DNA of 64,000 nt from Kalaharituber pfeilii. Its lineage: Eukaryota; Ascomycota; Pezizomycetes; Pezizales; Pezizaceae. Under the pieces are notes generated by a model, which saw nothing but the letters and a program-made list of their open reading frames with translations, was not told the DNA's origin and did not search any database. Shown here piece by piece: positions 1 through 10,870 of this stretch (the first letter of the stretch is position 1; each line of letters starts with the position of its first letter). The position numbers were made by a program, and so were the translations under genes. The DNA is taken from positions 1,674,001-1,738,000 of the forward strand of contig WHUZ01000002.1 of NCBI GenBank assembly GCA_015179045.1, read 5' to 3'.

Positions 1-228
1 TTTTTTGTTTCTCATTCCCGCATACAGTCTAGCCTCGTCCCCAGGCGTTCGTAATAATATCATATAGGCGGGTTTTGCAACGTCCGGGTAGAGCAATTCG
101 GGTAATTATTAATCACGGTTGCTGTAGTGACGAATTATCTGTGGCTGGTGTAGCAGGCAAAGTTTGATTAAAGAACTGAACTTTGCTGGTTAACTTCCCT
201 ATCGTAGAGGTTACCCTCAGTATACAGA

Positions 229-687
229 GTGTGGTTACAATATAATGGCCACGCATGCTCAACCCCTGCAGTTTTAGGAGACTTGAATTGGGATCAGACC
301 GACGGGATGCGGATTAGGAACCCATCATCTCAGATTTGCCACCCTTCTGAACAAAGTCAACGCCAGTCAACTGTTGCATTGCCTACAACAGAAGCCGAAT
401 ATATGGCGGTATCCGAAGCATCGAAAGCATCGATCTGGCTACAACGCTTGATCAAAGAATTACGGCTCGATCTCAACTCTTTCAACAAGGTCATCAATAC
501 TGATAACACCAGCTCGCTGAATCTTACCTACAATCCGATGCACCATGGAAGGACGAAGCATCTAGACATCAGGTATCACTTTATTCATGATTGTGTTGCA
601 GAAGGACAAATTGTTGTCAACAAAATTGCAGGGAAGGAAAATCCGGCAGATATTTTTACAAGCTCTTCCATTCGTCAAGTTCATTAA
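229..687 (+). pseudogene. Ty1/copia retrotransposon RNase H relic (3' end of pol)
   Basis: The translated frame carries the C-terminal RNase H signature of Ty1/copia polyproteins. It shows STVALPTTEAEYMAVSEA, then a stretch ending in HHGRTKHLDIRYHFIHD, then the closing KENPADIF block. The first 50 or so residues are poorly conserved compared with the expected sequence between the catalytic Asp and the TTEAEY block. No reverse transcriptase or integrase is readable to the left in this window, so this is a 5'-truncated, degenerate copy. The usual final Lys of the ADIFTK motif is replaced by Ser before a stop. A purine-rich GGGGG run near 784-788, followed by TGAGAAG, could be the polypurine tract and 3' LTR start, but no second LTR is visible to confirm it. 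Confidence 0.85.
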
Positions 688-1704
688 ATTTGCGCATTGT
701 TTAGCCTTGTCTTATAGCGTGGGAATTTGCCTATGTACGAGGAAAGTTGAATTTTGACCCTATGAGGTTGAGCTCATTGACCGGGGGTGAGAAGTTACAT
801 TCTTACACCCAGCCATTTTGCCAGTCGAGAACATGCATCAGCACTTTTTCCATAGACCGTTTTAAATACTGTATATGTGCTAGAATACTGAGGGGAAAAT
901 GTCTACCTTGGAGGCACGCACAGCTGAAAGGATAGAAGAGGATATCCGTTGTATATCACATTACATACTGTATATTTACAAGTATACCCATTCGCCTACG
1001 GTCTCAAAAGCGAGGAGCCGAGTATCACTCGATAATCAATTCATCCACAACATCCCTCCGACAAAAATGAAACCAAAGATATAACTCTCCCAACATATAA
1101 TCTCTGGGACCAGAGTTACAACACCGATGGCAATGTTCCGCTTTAGCTGGACGACGAGGATATCTCTGGAACTGCACTGCCATTGTTGAGAAATCCTATC
1201 ACCGTCGAGGAGCTTAGGGTGTTGGATTTGGATGTGAGGCAGGAATGTCCTGATTGGCCTACTGACATCCAAATTTTTATTGTCTTGATCAACTGTATAT
1301 GTTTAATCATTTAAGGCTATACCATCCTCCTCCCAGGATCCATGAGTCTAAAAACGGTATAATCTTATCCTCTAATGGAGGAACTATAACCCAATTACCG
1401 TTTTATCAGGACTGATTTCATTATTCCATCCACCATTCTCAAGGTGATAAAAGATGACCCTCTCATGAAAGAGGAGCCCAGTTATCAGTCTTGGAGATGG
1501 AAACCATTGATGAAGCTATCCAGTATGTAAACTCTCAACATCTTCTCTGGCAGCATACTTGTTCTCAGCAGACAAGGGGTCAAAGTACTAGTACATTCGT
1601 CGTGGGGGATTACAAAGAATAATATTCTCCTACATGCTAAAGTGCAGAAGGTTTCTGACCCTGAAAAATAGGACTGTCTGCATCGCCGCTTGGCATGCAC
1701 ATTA
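688..1704. other. Non-coding stretch after the copia relic
   Basis: Only short ORFs without recognisable motifs occur here. It may contain copia 3' LTR remnants, but no direct repeat partner lies in the window, so this cannot be shown. Confidence 0.4.
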
Positions 1705-2028
1705 GCGGTATTCAGATTAGACTGTCCTCATATAAAATGGAATCCGGCAGACAAACCATCTGAGTACCCTCTTGTGAAAATCGGATTTTTTGTCAAATCG
1801 GAAACTGGTTTTGGGTCCAAAAATCCACCGGAATTTATGCACGCCAGGTCCTGAATATTGCATCAAGGCCCGCAAGATGCATCATATATATGTAGTTGTC
1901 GCAAAAATCCGACCAGATTTTTTCCGCAAAAAAACGCGAAAATAAACCGGTTTAACTGGTTTATAACATGAAAATACCAGATAAAATTTTGTATGGAGAT
2001 GACCAGATTTTTCTAATCTGAATACCGC
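1705..2028. mobile_element. MITE-like element with 17-bp perfect terminal inverted repeats and TA flanks
   Basis: GCGGTATTCAGATTAGA at 1705-1721 is the exact reverse complement of the sequence at 2012-2028. Both ends are bordered by TA (1703-1704 and 2029-2030), as expected for the target-site duplication of Tc1/mariner-type transposition. The roughly 324-bp interior is AT-rich and has no transposase ORF, so this is a non-autonomous element. The family assignment rests only on the TA duplication and the repeat layout. Confidence 0.75.
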
Positions 2029-2030
2029 TA

Positions 2031-2365
2031 TTAATACATAGCGCATTATACAAGCATATCCCTCACAAATATCGCATTACGGTTTGATCACCGATTGTGC
2101 TTAGCATTGGACTGTCACGTGCACTCGGTGCCAAGGCGGACAGGGCGCCAAGACCCCTACAAATGCCTGCGGGCTGGACTTGTCCCCTGTAGCACGTAAA
2201 ACGTAACCCATCCATCGTCAGCTAGCGACCTTTTGCTTCCCTCCAACTTCGTCCCATCCCGTAGTCACCGAGTCAACTTCGGAACTTCAAGTCTCCACAG
2301 AGAAGCTATCATTACGAGAGCCCTTCTATTTTTCGTTCTCTACAGTCTCAGATATTTCCAACACA
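2031..2365 (+). promoter_or_regulatory. Upstream region of VMA3
   Basis: This 335-nt segment lies between the MITE and the VMA3 start codon. It turns GC-rich after about 2115 (with CACGTGCACT-type sequence near 2117) and becomes pyrimidine-rich (CTTCCCTCC, TCTCC, TTCTC) just before the ATG. No TATA box stands out. It is a promoter by position only. Confidence 0.4.
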
Positions 2366-3538
2366 ATGCCTGTTAGCGAGCTATGGTAAGGAGAAACGTT
2401 GTCTTTTTTGCTGCGCTTTCTTTTTCTGGGTTTTGCCTCGTGGTTTTTTCTTCGCGTGAGGGCGCCGTTGGATTTTTCGCAACACTGGAGCGCTGGAAAT
2501 ACCCGGTAGAAATTTACGGGAGGTCCGAGGGCCCTTCTACACCTTGGTGGATGCTCCTCAAGTCACAACAAGCTTTTATACCGATATATTATCAGCCACA
2601 CGCGAATTGCTTGGAGGAGGTGGATTTCGAAGGGGGAGAGCGAGCTGCCATACTGCCATGCGATTCTTGTACACTCTACCGGAAAATGAAAAATCGGTAA
2701 TGGTGGAGAGGCGATAGCTATCCTGTAGAGGCCAACTTCCGGTACCTGAACAGCTGGCCAGGGCGCTAGTAGATACAGAGAGCCAGTGATGTTGCAGTGG
2801 GCATGGGCGTTTTCTCACCCCATATCAAGGACCACGTGCAAACAAAACTGCAGGAGTCAAAAGCTAACATATCTCTCTTCTACACTTCAGTCCCGTCTAT
2901 GCGCCCTTCTTTGGCGCCATGGGTTGCACCGCCGCCATCGTCTTCACCTGCTTCGGGGCCGCGTACGGAACTGCAAAGTCAGGTGTTGGGATCGTCGCCT
3001 CGGGTGTCTTGAGGCCTGACTTGCTTGTCAAGAGTAAGCACGCTTCTATTACCCCTCTGCGACGGAGGCCCCTTTGAGCAGACCGTATAATACTAATTTG
3101 CTCTTCTCCTTTTGCAGACGTCATCCCCGTCGTCATGGCTGGTATCGTCGGTATCTACGGCCTCGTCGTCTCTGTCCTGATTTCCTCGGGTTTGAAGCAG
3201 GAGCTTCCGTTATACACCGGGTTCATCCAGCTTGGTGCGGGTCTTTCTGTCGGGTTGGCTGGTCTTGCTGCAGGTATGCATAATTCCCACCCTTACCCTG
3301 GTCCACTCTATTCCCTACTCTATCCGCCATATTATCCAAATGGGAGAATATTAACTGCGGCCCACTAGGCTTCGCAATCGGCATCGTCGGCGACGCTGGT
3401 GTTCGCGGCTCCGCCCAACAGCCTAGACTCTTCGTCGGCATGATCCTGATTTTGATTTTCGCCGAAGTCTTGGGTCTGTACGGACTCATCGTAGCACTGT
3501 TGATGAATGCAAAGGGGTCGACAGATGTATCTTGCTAA
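2366..3538 (+). CDS. VMA3: V-type H+-ATPase 16 kDa proteolipid subunit c
   Basis: The V0-sector proteolipid forms the rotating ring that carries protons across vacuolar and other endomembranes. Inferred exons are 2366-2385, 2891-3033, 3118-3273 and 3369-3538. They give 162 aa, the normal length for this family. The 20-nt first exon encodes MPVSEL and splits a Cys codon; a roughly 500-nt first intron follows. Visible are four hydrophobic helices, the start block [12 protein letters not shown], the first-repeat motif [10 protein letters not shown], and the fourth helix [19 protein letters not shown], which contains the proton-carrying Glu. A TACTAAT branch-like site precedes exon 3. The sequence fits VMA3 better than VMA11 or VMA16 by length and by its C-terminus ending in Cys. 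Confidence 0.95.
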
Positions 3539-3959
3539 GATACTAGGTTTGTTCAATAGCACAAGGAAGGCAGGTTGAGAGATGAAATTGGTGAGCGGGG
3601 AAAAACTAGGCGAACGGGGATAATGAGTACAGAGGGATGGAGAGGGGAGTCGGAGGCTGTTACGCCTGAAATATAATGTCTACTTACACATGTACCAAAA
3701 GGCTATTTGTAGATGCATGCATCTAGTGGTGCGAGGGGGCGAATATGAATGACGGCCTGGGGTCGTGAGGTTGAAGTTGAGGACGCTGGGTTGGCGTGGC
3801 GAGTTGTATTGCATATATATTAGGTAACGTGTGGTCCGAATTGTTTACAAGTCTAGTAGTACTTAGCATTGTGTATTTCTGTTTGCTTCGTCTTGTTCTT
3901 GCCTTTGCGTGGTCTTGACGTTGTTAAGGTGTGCCTTCTTGTATGTATGTATTGCGTAG
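3539..3959. other. VMA3 3' flank
   Basis: This is the 3' UTR and spacer after VMA3. No conserved ORF is seen. It runs into the 15-bp minisatellite. Confidence 0.4.
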
Positions 3960-4060
3960 AGATAGGGTGAGGGGAGATAGGGTGAGGGGAGATAGGGTGA
4001 GGGGAGATAGGGTGAGGGGAGATAGGGTGAGGGGAGATAGGGTGAAGGGAGATAGGGAGG
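3960..4060. repeat. 15-bp minisatellite, about 6.5 copies
   Basis: The unit GATAGGGTGAGGGGA repeats head to tail from about 3961. Four copies are perfect, the sixth carries a G-to-A change, and a partial seventh copy reads GATAGGGAGG. It lies 420 nt downstream of VMA3 and is G-rich on the plus strand. Confidence 0.95.
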
Positions 4061-4540
4061 TCAAGAGTTTATGATATCATATCGTATATAGCTGAATTTC
4101 TTTATATAAGCGTTAATGTATGGTATATATCTATGCTTAAGCTATATAAAATGGGTATTTCGGCGGTTAATGAGGTTAAATACTAGATTGCATAAGGTAT
4201 GCAACAGTACATACAGAGATTGCGTGCGCTGACCAAGTTTCTCAAAACAATCCGTTTTATGCCTACATTCACATTCACATTTTCTCTGTTTCTCGCCTTA
4301 TCATGCGTGACAATAATAAATAATCCCAGGTTCTCTTTTCTCAAAATATGCATGGGAGATTTAAAACATAGTAACTTAACTCTCATGGTGGTCAGGAACG
4401 TAAAGCACCCGCAGGTCGACCACGGGGGATGGTATGAGGGTAACGCTAAATACAATGTGTAACATCCTTGCTCGCCTGTAAACGAATCCTAAAGGCTTGG
4501 CTTAGCTATAGTACTTTGGATCAGAACGTATGCTAGATTC
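4061..4540. other. AT-rich spacer before the LINE fragment
   Basis: This AT-rich stretch contains two overlapping short ORFs on opposite strands (4183-4462). Neither has recognisable motifs. I see no supported gene. Confidence 0.3.
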
Positions 4541-5529
4541 ATGGCATTGGGCAGCCCAGCACCGAAAAACACGCCAAAACAACTCTGGCCAAGAGTACCC
4601 GTCTCGAGGCCCCACTGTACAAATCTATCGCAGATCGGCTCGGCGGAGTCAATATATCCGCTATGCTTGATGCCGTGGGGGATGTCATCGAACACATACA
4701 TGCTTGCATAGAAGACCAGAAGACAAGACCAAACTTTGAACCAACAGACAGGTTCCTGGGCGAAATCAGGCGTGTGCATCGCTTCATTGCTGCTCTTGCA
4801 CTGGTGATGAAGACGGAATCATGCACAGAAATACACAATATGCACCTGAGAAAACCCTCAAAGGAAGGGGAATCACAGACCGACTCGGAGAAACCACCAA
4901 AGCTGTCATATGCAGCAGTTGTCTCCCAGAACATCCCGCAAGCACACCCCCGGAAGGGGACAATTCTGACCGACCTCCGGTGGCACCACCCAAAAGCCGA
5001 ACAAAGTCCACTGCTTTCCAGTCCAAGATAGTGAAAGGGGGACAGAGTACCAGTCCCCCCAAGCAGAAAATGTCCAAGAAACCATCTCCAACACCATCTC
5101 CGAAGCCAATCCCAAAGGAAAGGACACTCCCGCAATCTGGTTGGTGAAGAAAGAGAGGAGGGAGGGAAAGAAGGCTAGCTCAGTTGTTATCTACCTGGAG
5201 GGGGAGGTGGAATCGGATAGCCAAACACTAGCGAGAGTAAGGTTGTCAGGCAAGTGGTACGATTCGTGCCTGTATGACTGGAACAGAACAAAGGTGGACA
5301 GAAAGGGGAAGGAGAAGGCACATGAGGACATGATGGAAGTGGATGATATCCACAAGGACCAGTGACCTCAGGGGCCTTAAGAGGATAAAGAGACGTTACT
5401 TTTGTTTGTGTTTTTTGTTTTAGGGGGCGTTTTTGTATGTAGTTGTTTTATTGCCTGTCTCCGGGTCATAAGGACTTCGGTCCAGGGACCCTGCCATGGC
5501 TGACAGCTGCAAGCGGGGTTACGTGATAT

Positions 5530-5567
<38 letters not shown>
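4541..5567 (+). mobile_element. LINE-like (non-LTR) retrotransposon ORF1 fragment with poly(A) tail
   Basis: A gag-like ORF1 relic is read in three successive frames: about 4541-5031, then the frame ending at 5147, then 5141-5365. At least two frameshifts therefore break it. The first part is helical, with KSIADRLGGVNISAML and a KLSYAAVVSQN block of the kind common in fungal LINE ORF1 proteins. A Pro/Lys-rich linker follows, then a tail with GKWYDSCLYDWNR. A 160-nt 3' UTR follows and ends in a 37-base A run (5531-5567), which marks target-primed insertion on the plus strand. No reverse transcriptase ORF2 is present, so this is either an internally deleted copy or a short non-autonomous derivative. 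The family name is not certain. Confidence 0.65.
5472..5483 (+). other. cUUCGg tetraloop hairpin in the LINE 3' UTR
   Basis: GGACTTCGGTCC is a perfect 4-bp stem closed by a UUCG tetraloop, 48 nt before the poly(A) tract. Stem-loops in LINE 3' UTRs can serve as recognition sites for the element's own reverse transcriptase. That role is inferred here. Confidence 0.5.
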
Positions 5568-5570
<3 letters not shown>

Positions 5571-5752
5571 TCTTTGTCATCGTACGGTGTAGCCTTGATA
5601 GTGAGGCGATTACTAGGATAAATATCCAATTCAGGTGCCATTTTCTTTTTGATTGCTTCCTTGAGGTGGTCCACATGTTCAATTCCTTCCAGTGACACTG
5701 AGCTCCAGCTGCTTTCAGGGTTGATGAGCTTGAACCAAGCTTCACTTGCAAT
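5568..5752 (-). pseudogene. Crinkler-like N-terminal ubiquitin-like domain fragment
   Basis: Reading the minus strand from about 5755 towards the poly(T) gives roughly 62 open residues. They include AWFKLINPESSWSSVSLEG, then DHLKEAIKKKMAPELDIYPS and NRLTIKATPYDDKD. The order (short hydrophobic strand, DLKxAIK-like helix, xxLDIYPxxxLTL strand) resembles the ubiquitin-like N-terminal domain of Crinkler-type proteins, which is widespread in fungi. There is no in-frame ATG: a TAG stands just before the block, and an upstream ATG at 5782 is in another frame. The reading stops exactly at the LINE poly(A). I therefore interpret it as a broken remnant cut by the LINE insertion. The family match comes from memory of the motif and needs a profile search. 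Confidence 0.45.
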
Positions 5753-6677
5753 GATGGTCTATTGGTTGCTTTGATTGACTCATGGACAAATAGTTAAGAG
5801 GAGGAGGAGGAAGGAGGAGGGAGATGGAGGGATGAGTGGGAAGATGGGAGATCAGTAGGGGGGATGAGTGAGAAGAACAGAAGAGATGGGAAGGTTGAGA
5901 GGTTGAACACAAGGGATGGAGGCGGAATGTCGGTCCTAGACGCCTGTGCTAATAATTATCTTGGCTGCTCCGGCACAAGACTCTATCACGTGGTGCAATG
6001 ACAGCAAACAACTGTAGATATCATACCTGAACCGAAAATTAAATACTTGAATAAATAAACAAATTGTAAAAAAAAATGGTCAATAGCAACAGAGACTTTT
6101 AGTTATTTATCTAAGAACTTTGACCTACAAGCAGCCGATGTTAAGCAAGTATGACATCACGAAATGAACTGCCCAAACCAGTAATGGGCGTAGTTTAAGC
6201 CTGAATATCCTCTCCCTTGCCTTATGTTTGAACAAAAACATTCCAGCTTAAACCTTTAAATAGGGTAAAGAAGTCTCTTCCAGTTGTATACATATCACGC
6301 TACGTTAACGCACAATGAATTTTTTCACGCAAATTTCTCGCGTGCCACATTACACAAACTTGGATTTTTCATACACTTTCATACACAAAACATGAGCATA
6401 AAACATAAACACACACATCTAAAACAACAAAAAACCAAGTAGGTATTGTAGGCCACTTCAATCCATTTTAATTTCACATTTCTCGAAGTCAGCACAATAT
6501 CACATAACGTCTACAAAATTCTCCTCCGTCAAATACCCCCCTCCTCACCCCCCTTGAGCCAATAACCCAATAAAATAAACCCAAGTTGCGTGTAAAAGGA
6601 AAAAAAAAAAAAAAAAAAAGGTCAATGAAGTTAAAAATAGGTAGAATGGATATACTTAATAAATCTCCTCCGAGCCA

Positions 6678-6714
<37 letters not shown>

Positions 6715-6777
6715 GAAAAGAAAAGAAAAGAAAAGAAAACGTTATCACACACACACATACACACATACACACACACA
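5753..6777. other. Spacer with purine-rich tract and microsatellites downstream of MBP1
   Basis: A GAGGAGG/GATGGGA purine-rich tract lies at about 5800-5930. The rest is AT-rich. Simple repeats close to the MBP1 stop codon are listed separately. No conserved gene is seen. Confidence 0.4.
6677..6777. repeat. Poly(A), (AAAAG)n and (AC)n microsatellites in the MBP1 3' UTR
   Basis: An 18-base A run is followed by about nine AAAAG units up to 6739, then an ACAC/ACAT tract (6745-6777) that touches the stop codon of the minus-strand MBP1 gene. A further 19-base A run lies at about 6601-6619. On the transcribed strand these give CT/T-rich and GT-rich sequence immediately after the stop. Confidence 0.9.
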
Positions 6778-9700
6778 TTATCGCCCCTCCCCGCTGACAA
6801 CCCCAACCGCAACCCCCACCTCGGCCCCCTTCCCTTCTAACGTCCTCAGCAACTCCGGCAATATCTCCTCCACCTGGCTCATCTCGAGCTTCACACAGTT
6901 TGCAATCAGGCGTCTATATGCCGCAATTTTGGATTCAGTTGTCATGAACTTCGTTCCGCTGTTGCTGCCGCTTCCACTTCCATCCTGCACGTTGGTGGTG
7001 GCAGTGGTGATGTTGGGGTTTGAATTGAGATGGTTATTGGAGGCGGTGCTGGATGGGTTGGTAGAGGTGATAGTGGTGGCGGTGGAAGATGAACGGGCAT
7101 AAAGAGATACAATCTTGTCCACGATCTCGCGGCGATCGAGTTGGAGTTTGCAGAGGATTTTGGCGGGGTGGAGTTTCGACAGGAGGGAGTCGTCAATAGA
7201 TGGTGATGGATGGGGTGGAGGTTGGGTTGAGGGAGGGGGGAATTGGGAGGAGTATGAAGGTGGTTGAGGTGGAAGCTGGGTGGAAGGTGGTTGTTGGGGA
7301 TTTGAGGGATATTGTGAGGAGTGTTGAGGGGGCTGAGGGGGCTGAGACGGCCGTTCCGAGGCAGCAGGTCCGCTTGCTTGATGGGGATCGGCTGCAGTGA
7401 GGGCGGTGATGCCGTTTATTTGCGTTTGTGGTTGAGATGGGACAGAAGTAGCAGTACTTAGAGCTGCAGTTGACTGCTGCGGTGCCGTCATGGTAGGAGC
7501 AACTACACCATCCGTTGCCATCGTTGTAGTGCCCGTACTATCCATCCCCACTGTCCCATTTATCTCCCCTCCCTCTTTTGCGCCTCCCCTTGCCATGACC
7601 ATCATCTCCATCTCCTCTATCAACAACGTCAACTCAATCTGCTGCCTACTCTCCACCGCCCTCCGCAACTCTGCACACAACAACTCCTCTTCGACCCTCA
7701 ACTTTTCAATTTCCCTTGTCAGCAACTCCTGCCCTGATTCCCCACCCCCTCCTCCACCATCTCCCGCCGCCCCCGCTACCCCACCAACATTCAAACAGCA
7801 AGCCCTCTCCAAATCCCTGTACATATCCACTAGCACTGCCATCTCCTTCTCTGTATCCTCCAGTAACGTCCGCGCCTGCTTCAAGTCTTTCTCCTTCTCT
7901 TCCAACTCCGCGTCAAACGCCTTCGCAAGCGCCTCCAGCTTCTCCGCAATATCCGGTATCACTTTCTGCGTCGCTCGTATAGCAGCTTCCGAAATATGCG
8001 GCTGGGGCTGCGGCAGTAGGAAATTATGCGGCGGAGCAGTTACATAAGGAATAATCCCACCACTCGCACCACCGCCACCTGGCGTCGTTGGCACCAATGC
8101 CCCGCTCGGCGGCGTATGAGGCCTATATCCGCCCCCACTATTGCTGTATCTATCCTTCGTAGGATGCATCGAATGATGCGACTGATACGGGCTACTGGAC
8201 GAATGATGGTGACCCCCTGGCCCCTGTTGATACGCCTTCCTTTTCTCAACCTCCACAATCAGCTCATCCGCCGTTTGTCCTTGATTATTCGGTATATGCG
8301 GATTCGTATTATACGCCAACAAGCTCCTAATCAACTTCTTTGCGCCGTTCCTCGCCGCGATCGTCAGCGACGTGTCGCCATCTTGGTCCTGAAGGTTCAG
8401 GGTAACGGCAATGTCCTGCATCGAGTAAATCTCGGCCATTTTCTGTAACAATACGTCAGCATAATACCGTGCGGAGATGCATTTGTTGCGGCTGAGCGTC
8501 GTCGCAGCGATGTGGTGGAAAACAGTGCTGCGGAACTTATCTGTTTGCGGGATCGTTGAGCGCAGTAGTTCCACTAGGCGAGGGAAGGACTTGCGGTCGT
8601 AGTTATTGGTGAACAGCACGGCACGCATGAGCGGGGTCTCGCCGCGGGCATTGACTTGTGTGATGTCTGCACCAGCTTGCAGGAGGAGCTCGAGGACTTG
8701 CAAGTCACCCATGGCAGCGGCCCAGTGGAACGCAGTGTGGGCCTCATCGTCTATAATTTCGTTGACGTTGAAGTCCGGGGGTGGATTTGTCAGGAAAGAT
8801 GGTAGATCTCCACCTCCGCTTGACATGAAGTAGTCCAATAGTTCATCACTATAAGCCTGGCGCCTCCGCTGGTCGAGGGTGTGTAGATGTCCTTGTATCA
8901 TGTGTGAGTGTTGCGAGTACGGGTGTTGTGAATGATGAGGATGGCCTGGGTGGCCTCCGCTGTTACGGTATAGGTGATCATCGTCGTTTATCATCATATG
9001 TTTTCGTTTCCTTCCAAGCGTTCCACCAACTTCCTTATGATACGGCAAAGTCTCTAAATCGTCGTCCATGTCATCAATATGAATTGGGTACATCAGGTGA
9101 TGCGAAGAATGTTGCGAAGGGTGATGTGACGGCTGATGCAAGTGGTGGCCATCGTCGATATCGGAAAAGTCGTCGGCAGGGGTGGGACTAGATTCGGAGG
9201 CGGGTGAGGACATTTGCTGCTCAATGTCGCTGATCATCTCATCGTCTTCTTCTTCTTCTTCCTCTTCTTCCTCCTCAACGCTGTTGACACTTGGTGGGGC
9301 GGGTGGAGTGGGCTCTGAGATAGTTTTAGTATATGGCTTGTGGTTGTCATGTAAGGAATGGAAAGAATGAAACAAAGAAACAGTCGGTTATTACTGCGCC
9401 CTTTATGGAAATAGGACACTCTGGACGTTCACTGGATAACAGTAAACTGGTGGACGAAAGATAAAAACTAGCGATGGAAAGATCCGTAAACTTACTCAAT
9501 GCCCTCCGCGGCGCAGGTGCAGCTCTAGCATTCGCCCTGACAGGTCTAGGTTTTGAGGATGCAGCAGTGACATGTTTTGGCGCGAGGGGCGGACTCTCTG
9601 TCGACGGGCGAAAGTCAAATATGGGAGCTAGAATATCTTCGACGTTGTACAGTTTTGCAATCTCTCGTCCTCGTTCAAGAGGGACCCATGTTCCTGTAAT

Positions 9701-10238
9701 TCCACTAGCATTAGCATTGGGGGCATCTGAATGGCGATACCGCTGCGTCCACATTCCTGACCCCGCTGTCGGTCCACAACTGCCACCCAGCCTCCGCCCT
9801 CCCCCTTTCCCATTTCATTGAAGTAATCGACTTTAGACTGTCCATCAACCCACCTTGATATTTCCCATAACCTCCCTGAACCTTCTCATGCAATCCCCTC
9901 TGCACCTCCCTCTCTAATATCCTCGTCCTCTGCGGCTTATCGAATTCTGCCACCTTCAAAATTTGCGTTGCGTTCAGCCAGCCATCAGACCGCCGCCGCA
10001 TGCAAGCGATACCCTTTGCAATGAACTCGTAGACTGGGACTCCACTATAGGTTGCTTTGTAAATGGTTGCATCTGTAGCTGGCGCTGCCGGCGCTGGCGC
10101 CGGGGCGCCGAGTGCCGCACCTCCTGCACCACCACCACCTCCACCTCCACCTCCTGCTGCTGCCTGTGTCGATGAGCCGGCAGTCGCTCCAGTCGGCGTG
10201 CTAGGGACGCTCCCTGCTGGCTTGGGGCCTCGCTTCAT
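6778..10238 (-). CDS. MBP1: MBP1-type APSES/ankyrin transcription factor (MBF/SBF DNA-binding subunit)
   Basis: This is the DNA-binding subunit of the G1/S transcription complex that recognises MCB (ACGCGT) boxes, working in the nucleus with a Swi6-type partner. Inferred exons on the minus strand are 10238-9854, 9693-9496 and 9314-6778, giving 1039 aa. Order: Gly/Ala-rich N-terminus; KilA-N/APSES DNA-binding domain at about residues 57-150 ([53 protein letters not shown]); acidic and His-rich linkers; ankyrin repeats with [20 protein letters not shown] and [20 protein letters not shown]; a helical stretch with [20 protein letters not shown]; a Pro/Gln-rich stretch; and a helical C-terminus. 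All three exons join in phase, and the second intron has an ATACTAAAAC branch-like site. A start at 10238 is the first ATG of the APSES exon. Swi4 is an alternative name, but filamentous ascomycetes usually have a single MBP1-like copy. Confidence 0.95.
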
Positions 10239-10870
10239 AGTATGATGGGGAGGGCTAGGCTGGGTGGGCTAATAGTCGTCAGGGCCGAGTTGTGGGATCT
10301 CGTTGAGAGATGAAAAGCAGGCCAAGTGAAGACACGATGCAGAGTGCTTCCCTTCTTCCCTTTCTTGCAGCAAGACGACTGGGTCCGAGGATCTTTTTGC
10401 GTCCGATGGACCGCTTACACTTGGAGGGGAGCAGAAGCGATGTGTTACGGCAGGGCTCCCTCGGGATTGGCCCATGGGCTTCTGTTCTGTGGTGGTGCGG
10501 CTCAGTTGGCAGGGCGTGTGCTGCTGGGGGCCGAGCGAGTCGCGTGCGGGGGGGGACGGCCTGCTGTGCGCGAGTAGTAGCCTGGGGAGACGCGTCTGCG
10601 CAGGCGGGCGCCAAGGGCCACTAGAGGCGAGCAGCGCCAAGCCGTTCTGCGGATCACGTGCGGGAGTCACGAGGGGACGCAGTGCAGCGTCCCGTTGTGG
10701 ACCGCAAGTCCATCGCAAGCACTCACCGAGCCAAGAGCTCGACAGGCGCGGGCGGTGGGGGCTGCTCCCGGGCAGCAGCCCTCTGCCCTATGACATATCG
10801 TACATATGTGAGTAAGCTGGCTGGTCTTATACACAAGAGCCCAGTCCGAACTCCCCCCCCCCCACCTACA
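10239..10870. promoter_or_regulatory. Divergent promoter region between MBP1 and the GFA-like gene
   Basis: This 632-nt GC-rich region separates two divergently transcribed genes. It contains an ACGCGT box at 10590-10595 and a 12-base C run at about 10853-10864, just before the plus-strand ATG. No convincing ORF is present despite many overlapping GC-rich frames. Confidence 0.5.
10590..10595. promoter_or_regulatory. MCB-type ACGCGT box upstream of MBP1
   Basis: The palindrome ACGCGT is the classic target of Mbp1-family APSES domains. It lies about 352 nt upstream of the MBP1 start codon. That it autoregulates the gene is inference. Confidence 0.35.

Noticed and set aside
7490..8047. Long plus-strand ORF within MBP1
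   Set aside because: Antisense shadow of the Ala/Ser/Gln-rich MBP1 coding exon.
10490..10560. tRNA A-box-like GGCTCAGTTGGCAGGGC
   Set aside because: No B box (GGTTCGAxxCC) or T-arm follows at the right distance, and no acceptor stem pairs. It lies in a GC-rich promoter region.
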